This document shows, one piece after another, positions 25,293 to 33,132 of a DNA stretch of 64,000 nucleotides. Where the stretch lies: the NCBI GenBank assembly GCA_902624045.1, contig CACNVX010000001.1, positions 1 through 64,000 of the forward strand, read 5' to 3'. Positions within the stretch are counted from its first letter, which is position 1. Each line of letters opens with the position of its first letter. The stretch comes from an uncultured Pelagibacteraceae bacterium. Lineage in GTDB: Bacteria > Pseudomonadota > Alphaproteobacteria > Pelagibacterales > Pelagibacteraceae. The position numbers and the translations under genes are program-made. A model generated the notes under the pieces. It worked only from the letters and a program-made list of their open reading frames with translations, made no database searches and was not told the origin of the DNA.

Positions 25293-26597
25293 ATGGAAGT
25301 TGTTAATGATAATAGCTGCAGTTGGGTGAATGATCTAAATCCAAGAACAAATATCACAACACTTTCCTCTGATTTGAGTTGTGAATGGTTGGTTATAGGC
25401 GCAGGTTATACGGGATTGTCGGCTGCAAGAAAATTAGGTCAACTTTTTCCAAATCAAAAAATATTATTAGTTGATGCACAATTAGCAGGTGAGGGTGCAA
25501 GCTCAAGAAACTCAGGTTATTTAGTTGATACTACACTTAATGATGGTTTTACCTCTAATAAAGAATTAGAAAATTATAAAAAAAAATCAGATATATATAA
25601 ATTAGGCATAGATGTAGTTAAAAAATTCATCAAAGAACATCAGGTTGATTGTGATTGGAACGAGTGTGGAAAGTATTTTGCATCATCAAATACTGAGGAT
25701 AAAAAAATCTTAGAAAATTTCTCATATACTCTGTCCAAATTAGATTTTGAGTATAATTTTATATTTAAAAAAGATCTTACGAAAAGATTAGGTACTAATT
25801 TCTATAATGTTGCTCTTCACACAAAAGGAGGAATTTTATTGCATCCAGGCAAATTAGTAAGAGCAATGATTGATACATTGCCCGAGAATGTAACACTTTA
25901 TGAGAATTCATTGTTATTAAACTGGAAAAAGATTAATGGGTTAATAAATTGTAATTTCAAAAATGGCTCAATAAAATCAAAAAAAATAATTTTTGCAACG
26001 AATGGATTTCTTAAGTCTCTAGGTATCAAAGTAAATTATAATTTTCCAATTACTTTAACTGCAAGTATGACAAGGCCTTTAACTGAACAAGAATTTACAT
26101 TAATTGGAAAACCAAAAGAGTGGGGTGTTTTACCTGTTAGACCAATGGGTGCAACAATTAGAATGACCAAAGATAGAAGAATTTTGATAAGAAATACTGC
26201 GGAAGTACACAATCCTTCCCATATGTCTAAATCTAATTTAGAAAAAAGGTCTATAAAGCAAAAGATTGGTATTAAAAAAAGATTTCCACAATTACCTGAT
26301 GATATAATTCAATCAACTTGGTCAGGAATTGTCTCAAGAACTAGAAATAGTTCTCAAATATTTGAAGAAATTCAAGAAAATGTATTTGTTGCAGGTTGTT
26401 ATAATGGTTCTGGTATAGGTGTTGGAACATTATTTGGAGAACAAATTGCTTTAAAAGCAAGCGGTGAAAACTCAAATGAAATTAAAATTATAGAAAAAAG
26501 AAACAAACCAACATTGTTACCCCCGCAGCCATTCTTAAATTTAGGAATAAAGACAAGACTATTTTATGAACGTTTAAGGGCTAAATCCGATATCTAA
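25293..26597 (+). CDS. FAD-dependent amine/amino-acid oxidoreductase (DAO family)
   Basis: 434-residue flavoprotein of the D-amino-acid oxidase group. The FAD-binding motif VIGAGYTGLSAARKLG is at about residues 32-47, followed by GEGASSRNSGYLV, the second DAO landmark, and a C-terminal AGCYNGSGIGVGTLFGE. The substrate is unknown. It lies 40 nt after xsc on the same strand, so a role in delivering sulfoacetaldehyde by oxidative deamination of taurine (as TauY does) is attractive. However, no small TauX-like subunit is beside it, and DAO proteins acting on glutamylputrescine or glycine derivatives look similar. Confidence 0.82.
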   Translation: MEVVNDNSCSWVNDLNPRTNITTLSSDLSCEWLVIGAGYTGLSAARKLGQLFPNQKILLVDAQLAGEGASSRNSGYLVDTTLNDGFTSNKELENYKKKSDIYKLGIDVVKKFIKEHQVDCDWNECGKYFASSNTEDKKILENFSYTLSKLDFEYNFIFKKDLTKRLGTNFYNVALHTKGGILLHPGKLVRAMIDTLPENVTLYENSLLLNWKKINGLINCNFKNGSIKSKKIIFATNGFLKSLGIKVNYNFPITLTASMTRPLTEQEFTLIGKPKEWGVLPVRPMGATIRMTKDRRILIRNTAEVHNPSHMSKSNLEKRSIKQKIGIKKRFPQLPDDIIQSTWSGIVSRTRNSSQIFEEIQENVFVAGCYNGSGIGVGTLFGEQIALKASGENSNEIKIIEKRNKPTLLPPQPFLNLGIKTRLFYERLRAKSDI

Positions 26598-26603
26598 ATT
26601 AAT

Positions 26604-27491
26604 TTAAGATTTTATATCTAGTCTTTTTCTAATAATTTCCTTATCGAGCTTCATTTCACGATATGACATAATGAAAACTCCTAAAAATATAATACTTGCT
26701 CCAATCCAAGTATAGAGATCAGGGGTTTCACTAAAAACAAAATAACCAATTAGAGAAGCAAATACTAAACTTAGAAAAGTATATGGTTGTGTCATGCTTA
26801 CATCTACTAATTTGTATGCATGATTTATACATAGGTGTAACAAAGTACCAGACAAACCTCCAAAAAATAAATAAATCAAGGTTTGTAAACTAGGTGTTTG
26901 CCAATGAAACAATACGATAATGAAACTAAAAATTGTCATGTATGTGTACCCATAGGATAAAATCGTGATTGAACTATCATCTTTTGCAATACTTTTTGTA
27001 ATTATAATTACAACTGACCACATAAAAGATGATGCTAGTGCCATATAAACCCCAATAGAGATATCAATTATTCCTGGTCTTAAAATTATTAACATACCAA
27101 TGAATCCCAAAACTAGTGCAAAACTTCTATATATATAAATTTTTTCTCCAAGAAATAAAACTGCTAGTATTGTTACTATGAAAGGAACAACAAAAGATAT
27201 TGCTGTAGCTTTTTCAATGGGCATCATTACTAAAGCTGAAAAATATAAAAGCATTGAAGGCAAGTTTAAAAAAGCTCTCAAAAAATGTTTTTTATGATGA
27301 TTTGTTTTAAATACTGTTAATTTAGATTTTAACATATATGGAAAAATAATCAGCAAACCAAAAAAAAATCTAAAAAATCCAGCCACATAAACATTTACAT
27401 CTTCTTGAGCTAATTTTAAAAATGTTAGCATCAATGTTCCACATAATACCGAAATTATAATTAAAAAGATTGCTTTTTTGTTATCTGACAT
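26604..27491 (-). CDS. DMT superfamily (EamA) transporter
   Basis: 295-residue membrane protein with ten hydrophobic segments in two EamA repeats. The PIEKATAISFVVPFIVTILAVLFLGEKI segment closes the first repeat and VDVSMTQPYTFLSLVFASLIGYFVFSETP the second, both typical. EamA proteins export or import metabolites and amino acids; the substrate cannot be read. It converges with the DAO gene (6 nt between stops) and is followed at a 9-nt distance by the peptidase gene, so the minus-strand genes from about 31.2 kb down may be one unit. Confidence 0.85.
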   Translation of the reverse strand: MSDNKKAIFLIIISVLCGTLMLTFLKLAQEDVNVYVAGFFRFFFGLLIIFPYMLKSKLTVFKTNHHKKHFLRAFLNLPSMLLYFSALVMMPIEKATAISFVVPFIVTILAVLFLGEKIYIYRSFALVLGFIGMLIILRPGIIDISIGVYMALASSFMWSVVIIITKSIAKDDSSITILSYGYTYMTIFSFIIVLFHWQTPSLQTLIYLFFGGLSGTLLHLCINHAYKLVDVSMTQPYTFLSLVFASLIGYFVFSETPDLYTWIGASIIFLGVFIMSYREMKLDKEIIRKRLDIKS

Positions 27492-27500
27492 TTAATTTAA

Positions 27501-28301
27501 TTATTTTAATACAGACATGGGATCAAGTCTTGTCTGAAACCAGTTAATTCTAAAATCTAGATGGGGTCCTGTAGATCTACCTGTTGATCCTACAGTTCCT
27601 ATTATATCTCCTTTATTAATTAGATCACCAACTGAAACTAAAACATTTTCCAAGTGTGAATAAATAGTTGATATACCATGACCATGATCCATAATAACAG
27701 TTCCTCCTGTATAATATAAATCATCTTCAGCCATGGTAACTACTCCTGAACCAGATGATTTAATCATTGTTCCTAGTTTGGCAGCAATATCTATTCCATA
27801 GTGAGGCCATCTTGGCTTTCCGTTCAAAATTCTTTGACTACCATAAATACCACTTATTATACCTTCAACCGGCATAATAAATTTTTCTTTAAAAAATTGT
27901 AAATCAGAGTTTATTGCTCTTGCTTTTCCAATAGCATTATTTTCTTTTTTAATTCTTTTATAAACAGACTCTGGTGGAGTTACTTTATTTTCAGCTAAGC
28001 CATCAATTCTTTGGATATTATATTTTCTCTTTAAAACTTTTTTTGTGATTATTGTTTTTTTACCCTCTACTATTTTTGTAAACACTAAATCATATTTTTG
28101 ATCACGGTCTATGCCAAAAACAAAAAAACCATCTTTTGTAACTTTAACTTCTTTTTTTCCTATTAATATTTTCGCATTAGGGTTAGTTTTACCTAAGATA
28201 AAATGACCTTGTAAAAATTCTCCTTGAAATTCAATAGCATGAACTGGAAATGTTAAAAAAAGAAAAATTAGGATATATCTATAAATTACTGAGCTGTCCA
28301 T
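27501..28301 (-). CDS. M23 family metallopeptidase with signal peptide
   Basis: Exported peptidoglycan-hydrolase-type protein of 266 residues. The ATG at 28301 gives a clean signal peptide (MDSSVIYRYILIFLFLTFPVHA); an ATG further upstream at 28364 would lie deep in the SDR gene. A beta domain precedes the LytM/M23 domain, with GIDIAAKLG preceded by the first zinc His, HGHGISTIYSHLE in the middle, and GPHLDFRINWFQTRLDP at the end. In the canonical HLHxE/G motif the second His binds zinc; here it is Asp, so activity may be altered. It overlaps the SDR stop by 16 nt. Confidence 0.85.
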   Translation of the reverse strand: MDSSVIYRYILIFLFLTFPVHAIEFQGEFLQGHFILGKTNPNAKILIGKKEVKVTKDGFFVFGIDRDQKYDLVFTKIVEGKKTIITKKVLKRKYNIQRIDGLAENKVTPPESVYKRIKKENNAIGKARAINSDLQFFKEKFIMPVEGIISGIYGSQRILNGKPRWPHYGIDIAAKLGTMIKSSGSGVVTMAEDDLYYTGGTVIMDHGHGISTIYSHLENVLVSVGDLINKGDIIGTVGSTGRSTGPHLDFRINWFQTRLDPMSVLK

Positions 28302-29044
28302 CCACCATCTATAATTATTGATGTTCCAGTTATCATTGAAGAGGCTGAAGATGCCAAAAAGCATACAGTTGTTGCTACATCACTTTCAGAAGCAGCTTTT
28401 CCCATTGGTATATTTCCAAGGGCTAATTTTTTAAATTTTTTATTTTTAAAAAACTTTTTAACCATAGGTGTTTCAACAAAAGTTGGCGCTACTGTATTCA
28501 CTCTTATATTTTTTTTTGCCAATTCTACACCCATACCTTTTGTTAATCCTTCAATTCCAAATTTTGTCATATTATAAACATTTCTGCCACTCATACCCAC
28601 ATGTCCAAGTTGTGATGACATATTTATAATTGAGCCTGGTCTTTTTTTATTCCTAATCATTTTTTTCACAACAAGTTGAGCTACATTGAATGCTGCCTTA
28701 AGATTTAAATCTACAAGGTAATCCATACTTTTTTGTTTAATTTTTTCAAATGGTTCTGGAATATTAGTTCCAGCATTATTAACCAGCACATCGATAATTT
28801 TAATTTTATCTATCTCCTGTTTTAAATTTTCATAATTCATTACATCACAAGAAATTTTAACAATTCTTCCTTTAACTTTTTTAATATCTTTTTCTAATTT
28901 ATCTAGGTCTGAACTGGTCCTACTTAGCGCAATAACTGTTGCACCTGCTTCAGCTAGTGCAATAGAGCAAGCTCTACCCAATCCTTTACCAGCACCAGTT
29001 ACCAAAGCATATTTATTTTTAAGATTTATTTTTTGCAAATACAT
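28286..29044 (-). CDS. Short-chain dehydrogenase/reductase
   Basis: 252-residue classical SDR. The NAD(P)-binding motif TGAGKGLGRA lies at about residues 16-25, NNAG at 89-92, catalytic Ser near 143, and YNMTK gives Tyr157 and Lys161. The closing segment GGWTAQ is typical of FabG-like members. The substrate is unknown; hydroxy-acid, sugar acid or sulfonate (DHPS-type) alcohols are possible given the neighbours, but no residue pattern decides it. The start overlaps the terC stop by one base. Confidence 0.88.
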   Translation of the reverse strand: MYLQKINLKNKYALVTGAGKGLGRACSIALAEAGATVIALSRTSSDLDKLEKDIKKVKGRIVKISCDVMNYENLKQEIDKIKIIDVLVNNAGTNIPEPFEKIKQKSMDYLVDLNLKAAFNVAQLVVKKMIRNKKRPGSIINMSSQLGHVGMSGRNVYNMTKFGIEGLTKGMGVELAKKNIRVNTVAPTFVETPMVKKFFKNKKFKKLALGNIPMGKAASESDVATTVCFLASSASSMITGTSIIIDGGWTAQ

Positions 29045-29637
29045 TAAAAGAATAATATTTTAATATCAGTGTAAATCAACTCAACTGCAACAAATAATAC
29101 AGCCAATAATCCAAGCCAAGCAATCCATTTATATTTTTTAATCCAACCAGAAATCAAAGTCGCAGCAGTTGCCATTAAAACAATTGATAAAACTAATCCA
29201 AAAACAAGTAATCCATAATGATCTCCAGCAGCTCCAGCAACACCTAAAACATTATCTAAACTCATAGTAAAATCTGCCAGTAAAACAGTCCAAATAGCTT
29301 TAAAAAAACTTGAGCTATCTACATTGATATCTTCTTCCTTTCCTGAACCTTTTATTACATCTATGTAAAGTTTATAAACTATATAAAGTAGTAATAATCC
29401 TCCAATAAGTCTTAAACCAGTTATTTGTAAAAGATAAGCTGTTAATAGAGTTAAAATGATCCTTAAAACTACAGCACCACCAATTCCCCAGAATATAATT
29501 TTTTTTCTTTGCTCTAATGGAAATTTTGATGCAACCATTCCTATAATAATAGCGTTGTCACCTGCTAAAACCAAATCAATAAAAATAATTTGAGTTAAAA
29601 TTGCTATTTGCTCTGGAGTAAAAAATTCTGCAAACAT
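29044..29637 (-). CDS. TerC family integral membrane protein
   Basis: 197-residue membrane protein with six to seven hydrophobic segments. The acidic membrane motifs IFIDLVLAGDNAIIIGM near the N-terminus and LLADFTMSLDNVLGVAGA in the middle are the TerC hallmark. Family members are linked to tellurite resistance and to metal (manganese, calcium) handling at protein export sites. It sits with single-base overlaps between the GMC and SDR genes, probably in one operon, with no evident functional tie. Confidence 0.92.
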   Translation of the reverse strand: MFAEFFTPEQIAILTQIIFIDLVLAGDNAIIIGMVASKFPLEQRKKIIFWGIGGAVVLRIILTLLTAYLLQITGLRLIGGLLLLYIVYKLYIDVIKGSGKEEDINVDSSSFFKAIWTVLLADFTMSLDNVLGVAGAAGDHYGLLVFGLVLSIVLMATAATLISGWIKKYKWIAWLGLLAVLFVAVELIYTDIKILFF

Positions 29638-31232
29638 TATTTTTGTAGTATCATGTCTGCACCTTTTTCTGCAATCATTATTGTAGGTGCATTAGTATTT
29701 CCAGAGGTTATATGGGGCATAACCGATGCATCAATCACTCTTAAATTTTTAATTCCATGAACTTTTAATTGATCAGATACTACAGCGTTTTCATCACTAC
29801 CCATTCTACATGTGCTAACCGGATGAAAAATTGTGTTTGCATATTTTCCTGCTTCAACTGCCAACTGTTCATTATCGGTAATATTTATTCCAGGTCTTAA
29901 TTCTTCTGGTTCATAATTTTTATAGGCTTTAGATTCCATCACAATTTTCCTTACTATTTTAAGAGACTTACCAGCTATTTCTCTGTCTTCATCTGTAGAT
30001 AAATAATTCATTTTAATTTTTGGAGAAATTCTTGTATCAGCAGATTTAAGTTCTATAGATCCTCTACTAGTAGGTCTCACATTGGTAATAGTTGGCGTGA
30101 AAGCAGGGAAATTATGTAAAGATGACTTCCCAAGAAGATCTGTGCTAGCAGGAGATACATGAAATTGTAAGTTTGGAGTCTCTAAGTGTGGGTCACTTTT
30201 TACAAAACCACACAAATAACTTGCCCCAACTGTAAGTGGACCTGATCGAGTTAATAAAAATTTCAATCCGGTAAATATTTTCCTAGTTAAACTATAATAA
30301 ATATCATTTAATGTTTCTAAATTTTTTATTTTATAAACAGGTCTCAACATAAGATGATCTGTTAAGTTTTGACCTATACTTTGATGATCCATTAAAACTT
30401 CAATTCCGTTATCTTTTAATAATTTAGCAGGACCCAAACCTGAAGCTTGTAGAATATGTGGAGAACCAATAGTGCCAGCACTTAAGATAATCTCACTATT
30501 TGCTTCTATAGAGTTTAATTTATCACCAGTCCAAAAATTAACTTTTTTTGCAACTCTATTTTCAAATTCTATATTTTTTATATGTGCTTTAGTTATAATT
30601 TTTAAATTATTTCTATTTTTAACTGGATTTAAATATCCAACAGCTGTGCTACATCTAAAACCATTTTTAATAGTAAACGGGAAATATCCCATTCCCTCGT
30701 TATCACCGTTATTAAAATCATCAGTTTTTTTATATCCAAATTCTTCTGCAGCTTCTAAAAATAGATCACAAACTTTAAAAGTAGACCTTATTTTTTCAAC
30801 CTTTATAGGTCCACCAGAGCCATGAAATTCATTTTCTCCAAATTGAAAATCCTCAGATTTTTTAAAATAAGGCAGAACATCGTTCCATGACCACCCAACA
30901 TTCCCTAACTGTCTCCAATAATTATAATCATTTGACTGGCCTCTAATATAAAGCATTCCATTTATCGAAGAACTTCCTCCAAGAGTCTTTCCTCTTGGGT
31001 AAGTCATTTTTCTGTTATCGCAGAAAGGCTCTTCCTCTGTATTAAAACACCAATCAGTATCAGGGTTATGCATTGTTTTAAAATATCCTCCAGGTATATG
31101 TATCCAGGGATTAGTATCTTTACCACCAGCTTCTAGGAGTAAGACTTTGTTTTTAGGATTAGCTGAAATTCTGTTAGCAAGAACGCACCCTGCTGATCCA
31201 GCACCAATAATAATATAATCAAAATTTTCCAT
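29637..31232 (-). CDS. GMC family FAD-dependent alcohol dehydrogenase
   Basis: 531-residue GMC oxidoreductase resembling choline dehydrogenase and isethionate dehydrogenase (IseJ). The FAD motif IIGAGSAGCVLANRI is at residues 7-21; GKTLGGSSSINGMLYIRG is GMC signature 1; the active-site His lies in FHPVSTCRMG and the Asn in SGNTNAPT near the C-terminus. It oxidises an alcohol substrate to the aldehyde. Divergent from the TRAP transporter genes with a 142-nt gap and about 5 kb from xsc, so an isethionate or other hydroxy-sulfonate substrate is plausible but unproven. Confidence 0.9.
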   Translation of the reverse strand: MENFDYIIIGAGSAGCVLANRISANPKNKVLLLEAGGKDTNPWIHIPGGYFKTMHNPDTDWCFNTEEEPFCDNRKMTYPRGKTLGGSSSINGMLYIRGQSNDYNYWRQLGNVGWSWNDVLPYFKKSEDFQFGENEFHGSGGPIKVEKIRSTFKVCDLFLEAAEEFGYKKTDDFNNGDNEGMGYFPFTIKNGFRCSTAVGYLNPVKNRNNLKIITKAHIKNIEFENRVAKKVNFWTGDKLNSIEANSEIILSAGTIGSPHILQASGLGPAKLLKDNGIEVLMDHQSIGQNLTDHLMLRPVYKIKNLETLNDIYYSLTRKIFTGLKFLLTRSGPLTVGASYLCGFVKSDPHLETPNLQFHVSPASTDLLGKSSLHNFPAFTPTITNVRPTSRGSIELKSADTRISPKIKMNYLSTDEDREIAGKSLKIVRKIVMESKAYKNYEPEELRPGINITDNEQLAVEAGKYANTIFHPVSTCRMGSDENAVVSDQLKVHGIKNLRVIDASVMPHITSGNTNAPTIMIAEKGADMILQK

Positions 31233-31374
31233 TACTTAGAACCTTTATAGATTAAAATTTTTTTTTTTGTAATATTTATGTATAAAATATTAAAAATTTC
31301 ATAATAACACTTGTTTTAGAATTCATTTTTTGACAAGCTTTCGTTTTTAAAAATAAAAAAAGGGGAAAGATAAT

Positions 31375-32472
31375 ATGAAAAAAATCATATCAATGTTATT
31401 TGCATTTGCAATGGTGTTTGGGTTTATTTCAAACGCTAATGCTGCAAAAACGCTAAAATGTCAGACTGTTATTAGCGCTAAAGGAGATGAAGCGGTAATG
31501 TTAAAAGACTTTACTGACAACGTAACAAAACTAACAGGTGGTTCATTAAAATTTGAAATCATGCCTGCGGGTACAGTAGTAGGAGTAAAAGAAACTCTTG
31601 ATGCTGTAGATAAAGGATTAATAGATTGTGGATTTGCTTGGACACACTATTGGTCAGGAGAACATCCTGCTGCTATGTTATTTGGTTCACCAGTTGCAGG
31701 TGGTGGAGTCGGTATTGATAACATCGCATTCTTATCATGGTTTTTATATGGTGGAGGAGAGCAGCTATATGATAGACTTTGGGGAGAAATGAAGAGAGAC
31801 ATTAAAGGTTTCATGCTTCAGCCGGTTGGACCAGAAGCTTTAGGTTGGTTCCCGAGAAAAATTAAAGACATGGATGATTTCAGAACATTTAAGTTCAGAA
31901 CTCCTCCAGGAATACCAGGTCAAACCTACAAAGATATTGGTATTGCCTCAGTTGCTATGGGTGGGGGAGATATTCTACCAGCTTTAGAGGCGGGTACCAT
32001 TGATGCTGCTGAATGGTGTTGTCCTCAACCAGATAAAGTGTTTGGTATACATAAAGTATTAAAACATTACTATCTACAAGGTTTACACCAAGTAGTCGTA
32101 AATGCTGACTTCTATCTAAACAAAAGCACTTATGACAAGTTTACAGATCATGAGAAATTTTCAATGAAGATGGCTGCAGATGCATCTTTGATGAGAGCTT
32201 TAGCATATAGAATCAACACAAATGGTTTAGCGCTTAAAGATTTAACTGAAAATCATGGTGTTATACTTGAGGATACACCTGCTGATTATTTCCCAGCTTA
32301 TATGGCTGCAGCTAAAGCAACTTTAGAGAAAAATGCAAAAGAAAATGCATTCTTTAAAGAAGTTTATGATTCAATGATAAGCTTTGCTAATACTGCTGTT
32401 CCGTTCTGGTCTGGAGCACAAACATCAAATGCTAAGCTAGGAATGGCTTATGCAAACTCGTTGAAGAAATAA
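31375..32472 (+). CDS. TRAP transporter substrate-binding protein (DctP/TakP type)
   Basis: 365-residue periplasmic binding protein with a signal peptide (ending about SNANA, residues 19-23). The FKFRTPPGIPGQTYKDIG segment carries the conserved carboxylate-binding Arg, and EAGTIDAAEWCCPQPD parallels the TakP-type segment EAGxIDAAEW. TRAP proteins capture organic acids or sulfonates and hand them to DctQM. An AGGGG ribosome binding site lies 9 nt before the ATG, and a TTGACA at 31330 has no good matching -10 box. The hairpin after the stop probably raises binding-protein output relative to the permease genes. Confidence 0.92.
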   Translation: MKKIISMLFAFAMVFGFISNANAAKTLKCQTVISAKGDEAVMLKDFTDNVTKLTGGSLKFEIMPAGTVVGVKETLDAVDKGLIDCGFAWTHYWSGEHPAAMLFGSPVAGGGVGIDNIAFLSWFLYGGGEQLYDRLWGEMKRDIKGFMLQPVGPEALGWFPRKIKDMDDFRTFKFRTPPGIPGQTYKDIGIASVAMGGGDILPALEAGTIDAAEWCCPQPDKVFGIHKVLKHYYLQGLHQVVVNADFYLNKSTYDKFTDHEKFSMKMAADASLMRALAYRINTNGLALKDLTENHGVILEDTPADYFPAYMAAAKATLEKNAKENAFFKEVYDSMISFANTAVPFWSGAQTSNAKLGMAYANSLKK

Positions 32473-32484
32473 AATAAAGTTATT

Positions 32485-32512
32485 AAGCGGGCTTTTATTA
32501 GCCCGCTTTTTT
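32485..32512 (+). terminator. Rho-independent terminator between TRAP binding protein and permease genes
   Basis: AAGCGGGC and GCCCGCTT form an 8-bp GC-rich hairpin with an 8-nt A/T loop, followed by a T-run. It lies inside the TRAP operon, 12 nt after the binding-protein stop and 15 nt before the dctQ start, so it should act as a partial terminator giving more binding protein than permease. Confidence 0.85.
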
Positions 32513-32526
32513 ATTCTTAAAATTAT

Positions 32527-33132
32527 ATGTCGGATAATCCAAAGTTAGATATTTCAGATGAAATGATTGCTGAAAGGCGATCAGGATCTGGGAAAATGCC
32601 AGATGATATGCCAACTTGGATGGCTAAAACAATAGTTAATATAGACAAATTTAGTCAATTAATAGGAAACGTTGTTTGTTGGATAACAATTCCACTAATG
32701 CTTGGGATGGTCTATGAAGTTTTAGCAAGAAAATTATTCTTAGCACCTACAATTTGGGCTTATGATATGAGCAGATTTTTTTATGGGGCTTTATTTATGC
32801 TTGGAGCGGGTTATGCTCTTTCAAAAGGTGTTCATATAAGAGCAGATTTTTTATATAGAAATTTTAAAGTTAAAACACAGGGAAGAATAGATTTCTGGCT
32901 GTATTTATTATTTTACTTTCCTGGATTAATTGTTTTTTTATATATGACAACTGGCTTTGTTCAAGAGAGTATTATGAGAAGTGAAAGAGGTATGGACACA
33001 ACATGGATGCCATATATGTGGCCAATAAAATCATGTTTATGGTTTGGAATTATTTTTCTTCTTATTCAAGGTATTTCAGAACTTTTTAAAAGTTATTATG
33101 CCTCTGTAAAAGGTAAGTGGCCAGGTAATTAA
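32527..33132 (+). CDS. TRAP transporter small permease (DctQ)
   Basis: 201-residue membrane protein with four hydrophobic segments. FARKLF-like context (YEVLARKLFLAPTIWAYDMSRFFYGALFMLGAGYAL) and KGVHIRADFLY are the DctQ landmarks. It forms the membrane unit with DctM, receiving substrate from the binding protein. A hydrophilic N-terminal tail of about 40 residues (MSDNPKLDISDEMIAERR) is longer than in many DctQ proteins. Its stop overlaps the dctM start by one base (TAATG). Confidence 0.9.
   Translation: MSDNPKLDISDEMIAERRSGSGKMPDDMPTWMAKTIVNIDKFSQLIGNVVCWITIPLMLGMVYEVLARKLFLAPTIWAYDMSRFFYGALFMLGAGYALSKGVHIRADFLYRNFKVKTQGRIDFWLYLLFYFPGLIVFLYMTTGFVQESIMRSERGMDTTWMPYMWPIKSCLWFGIIFLLIQGISELFKSYYASVKGKWPGN

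Noticed and set aside
28302-28364. Upstream start for the M23 peptidase at 28364
   Set aside because: It would lie within the SDR coding region and hide the signal peptide; the ATG at 28301 gives a standard exported protein.
31330-31358. Promoter with TTGACA upstream of the TRAP binding protein
   Set aside because: A perfect -35 box is present, but any matching -10 would place the transcription start within the ribosome binding site, so I did not call it.
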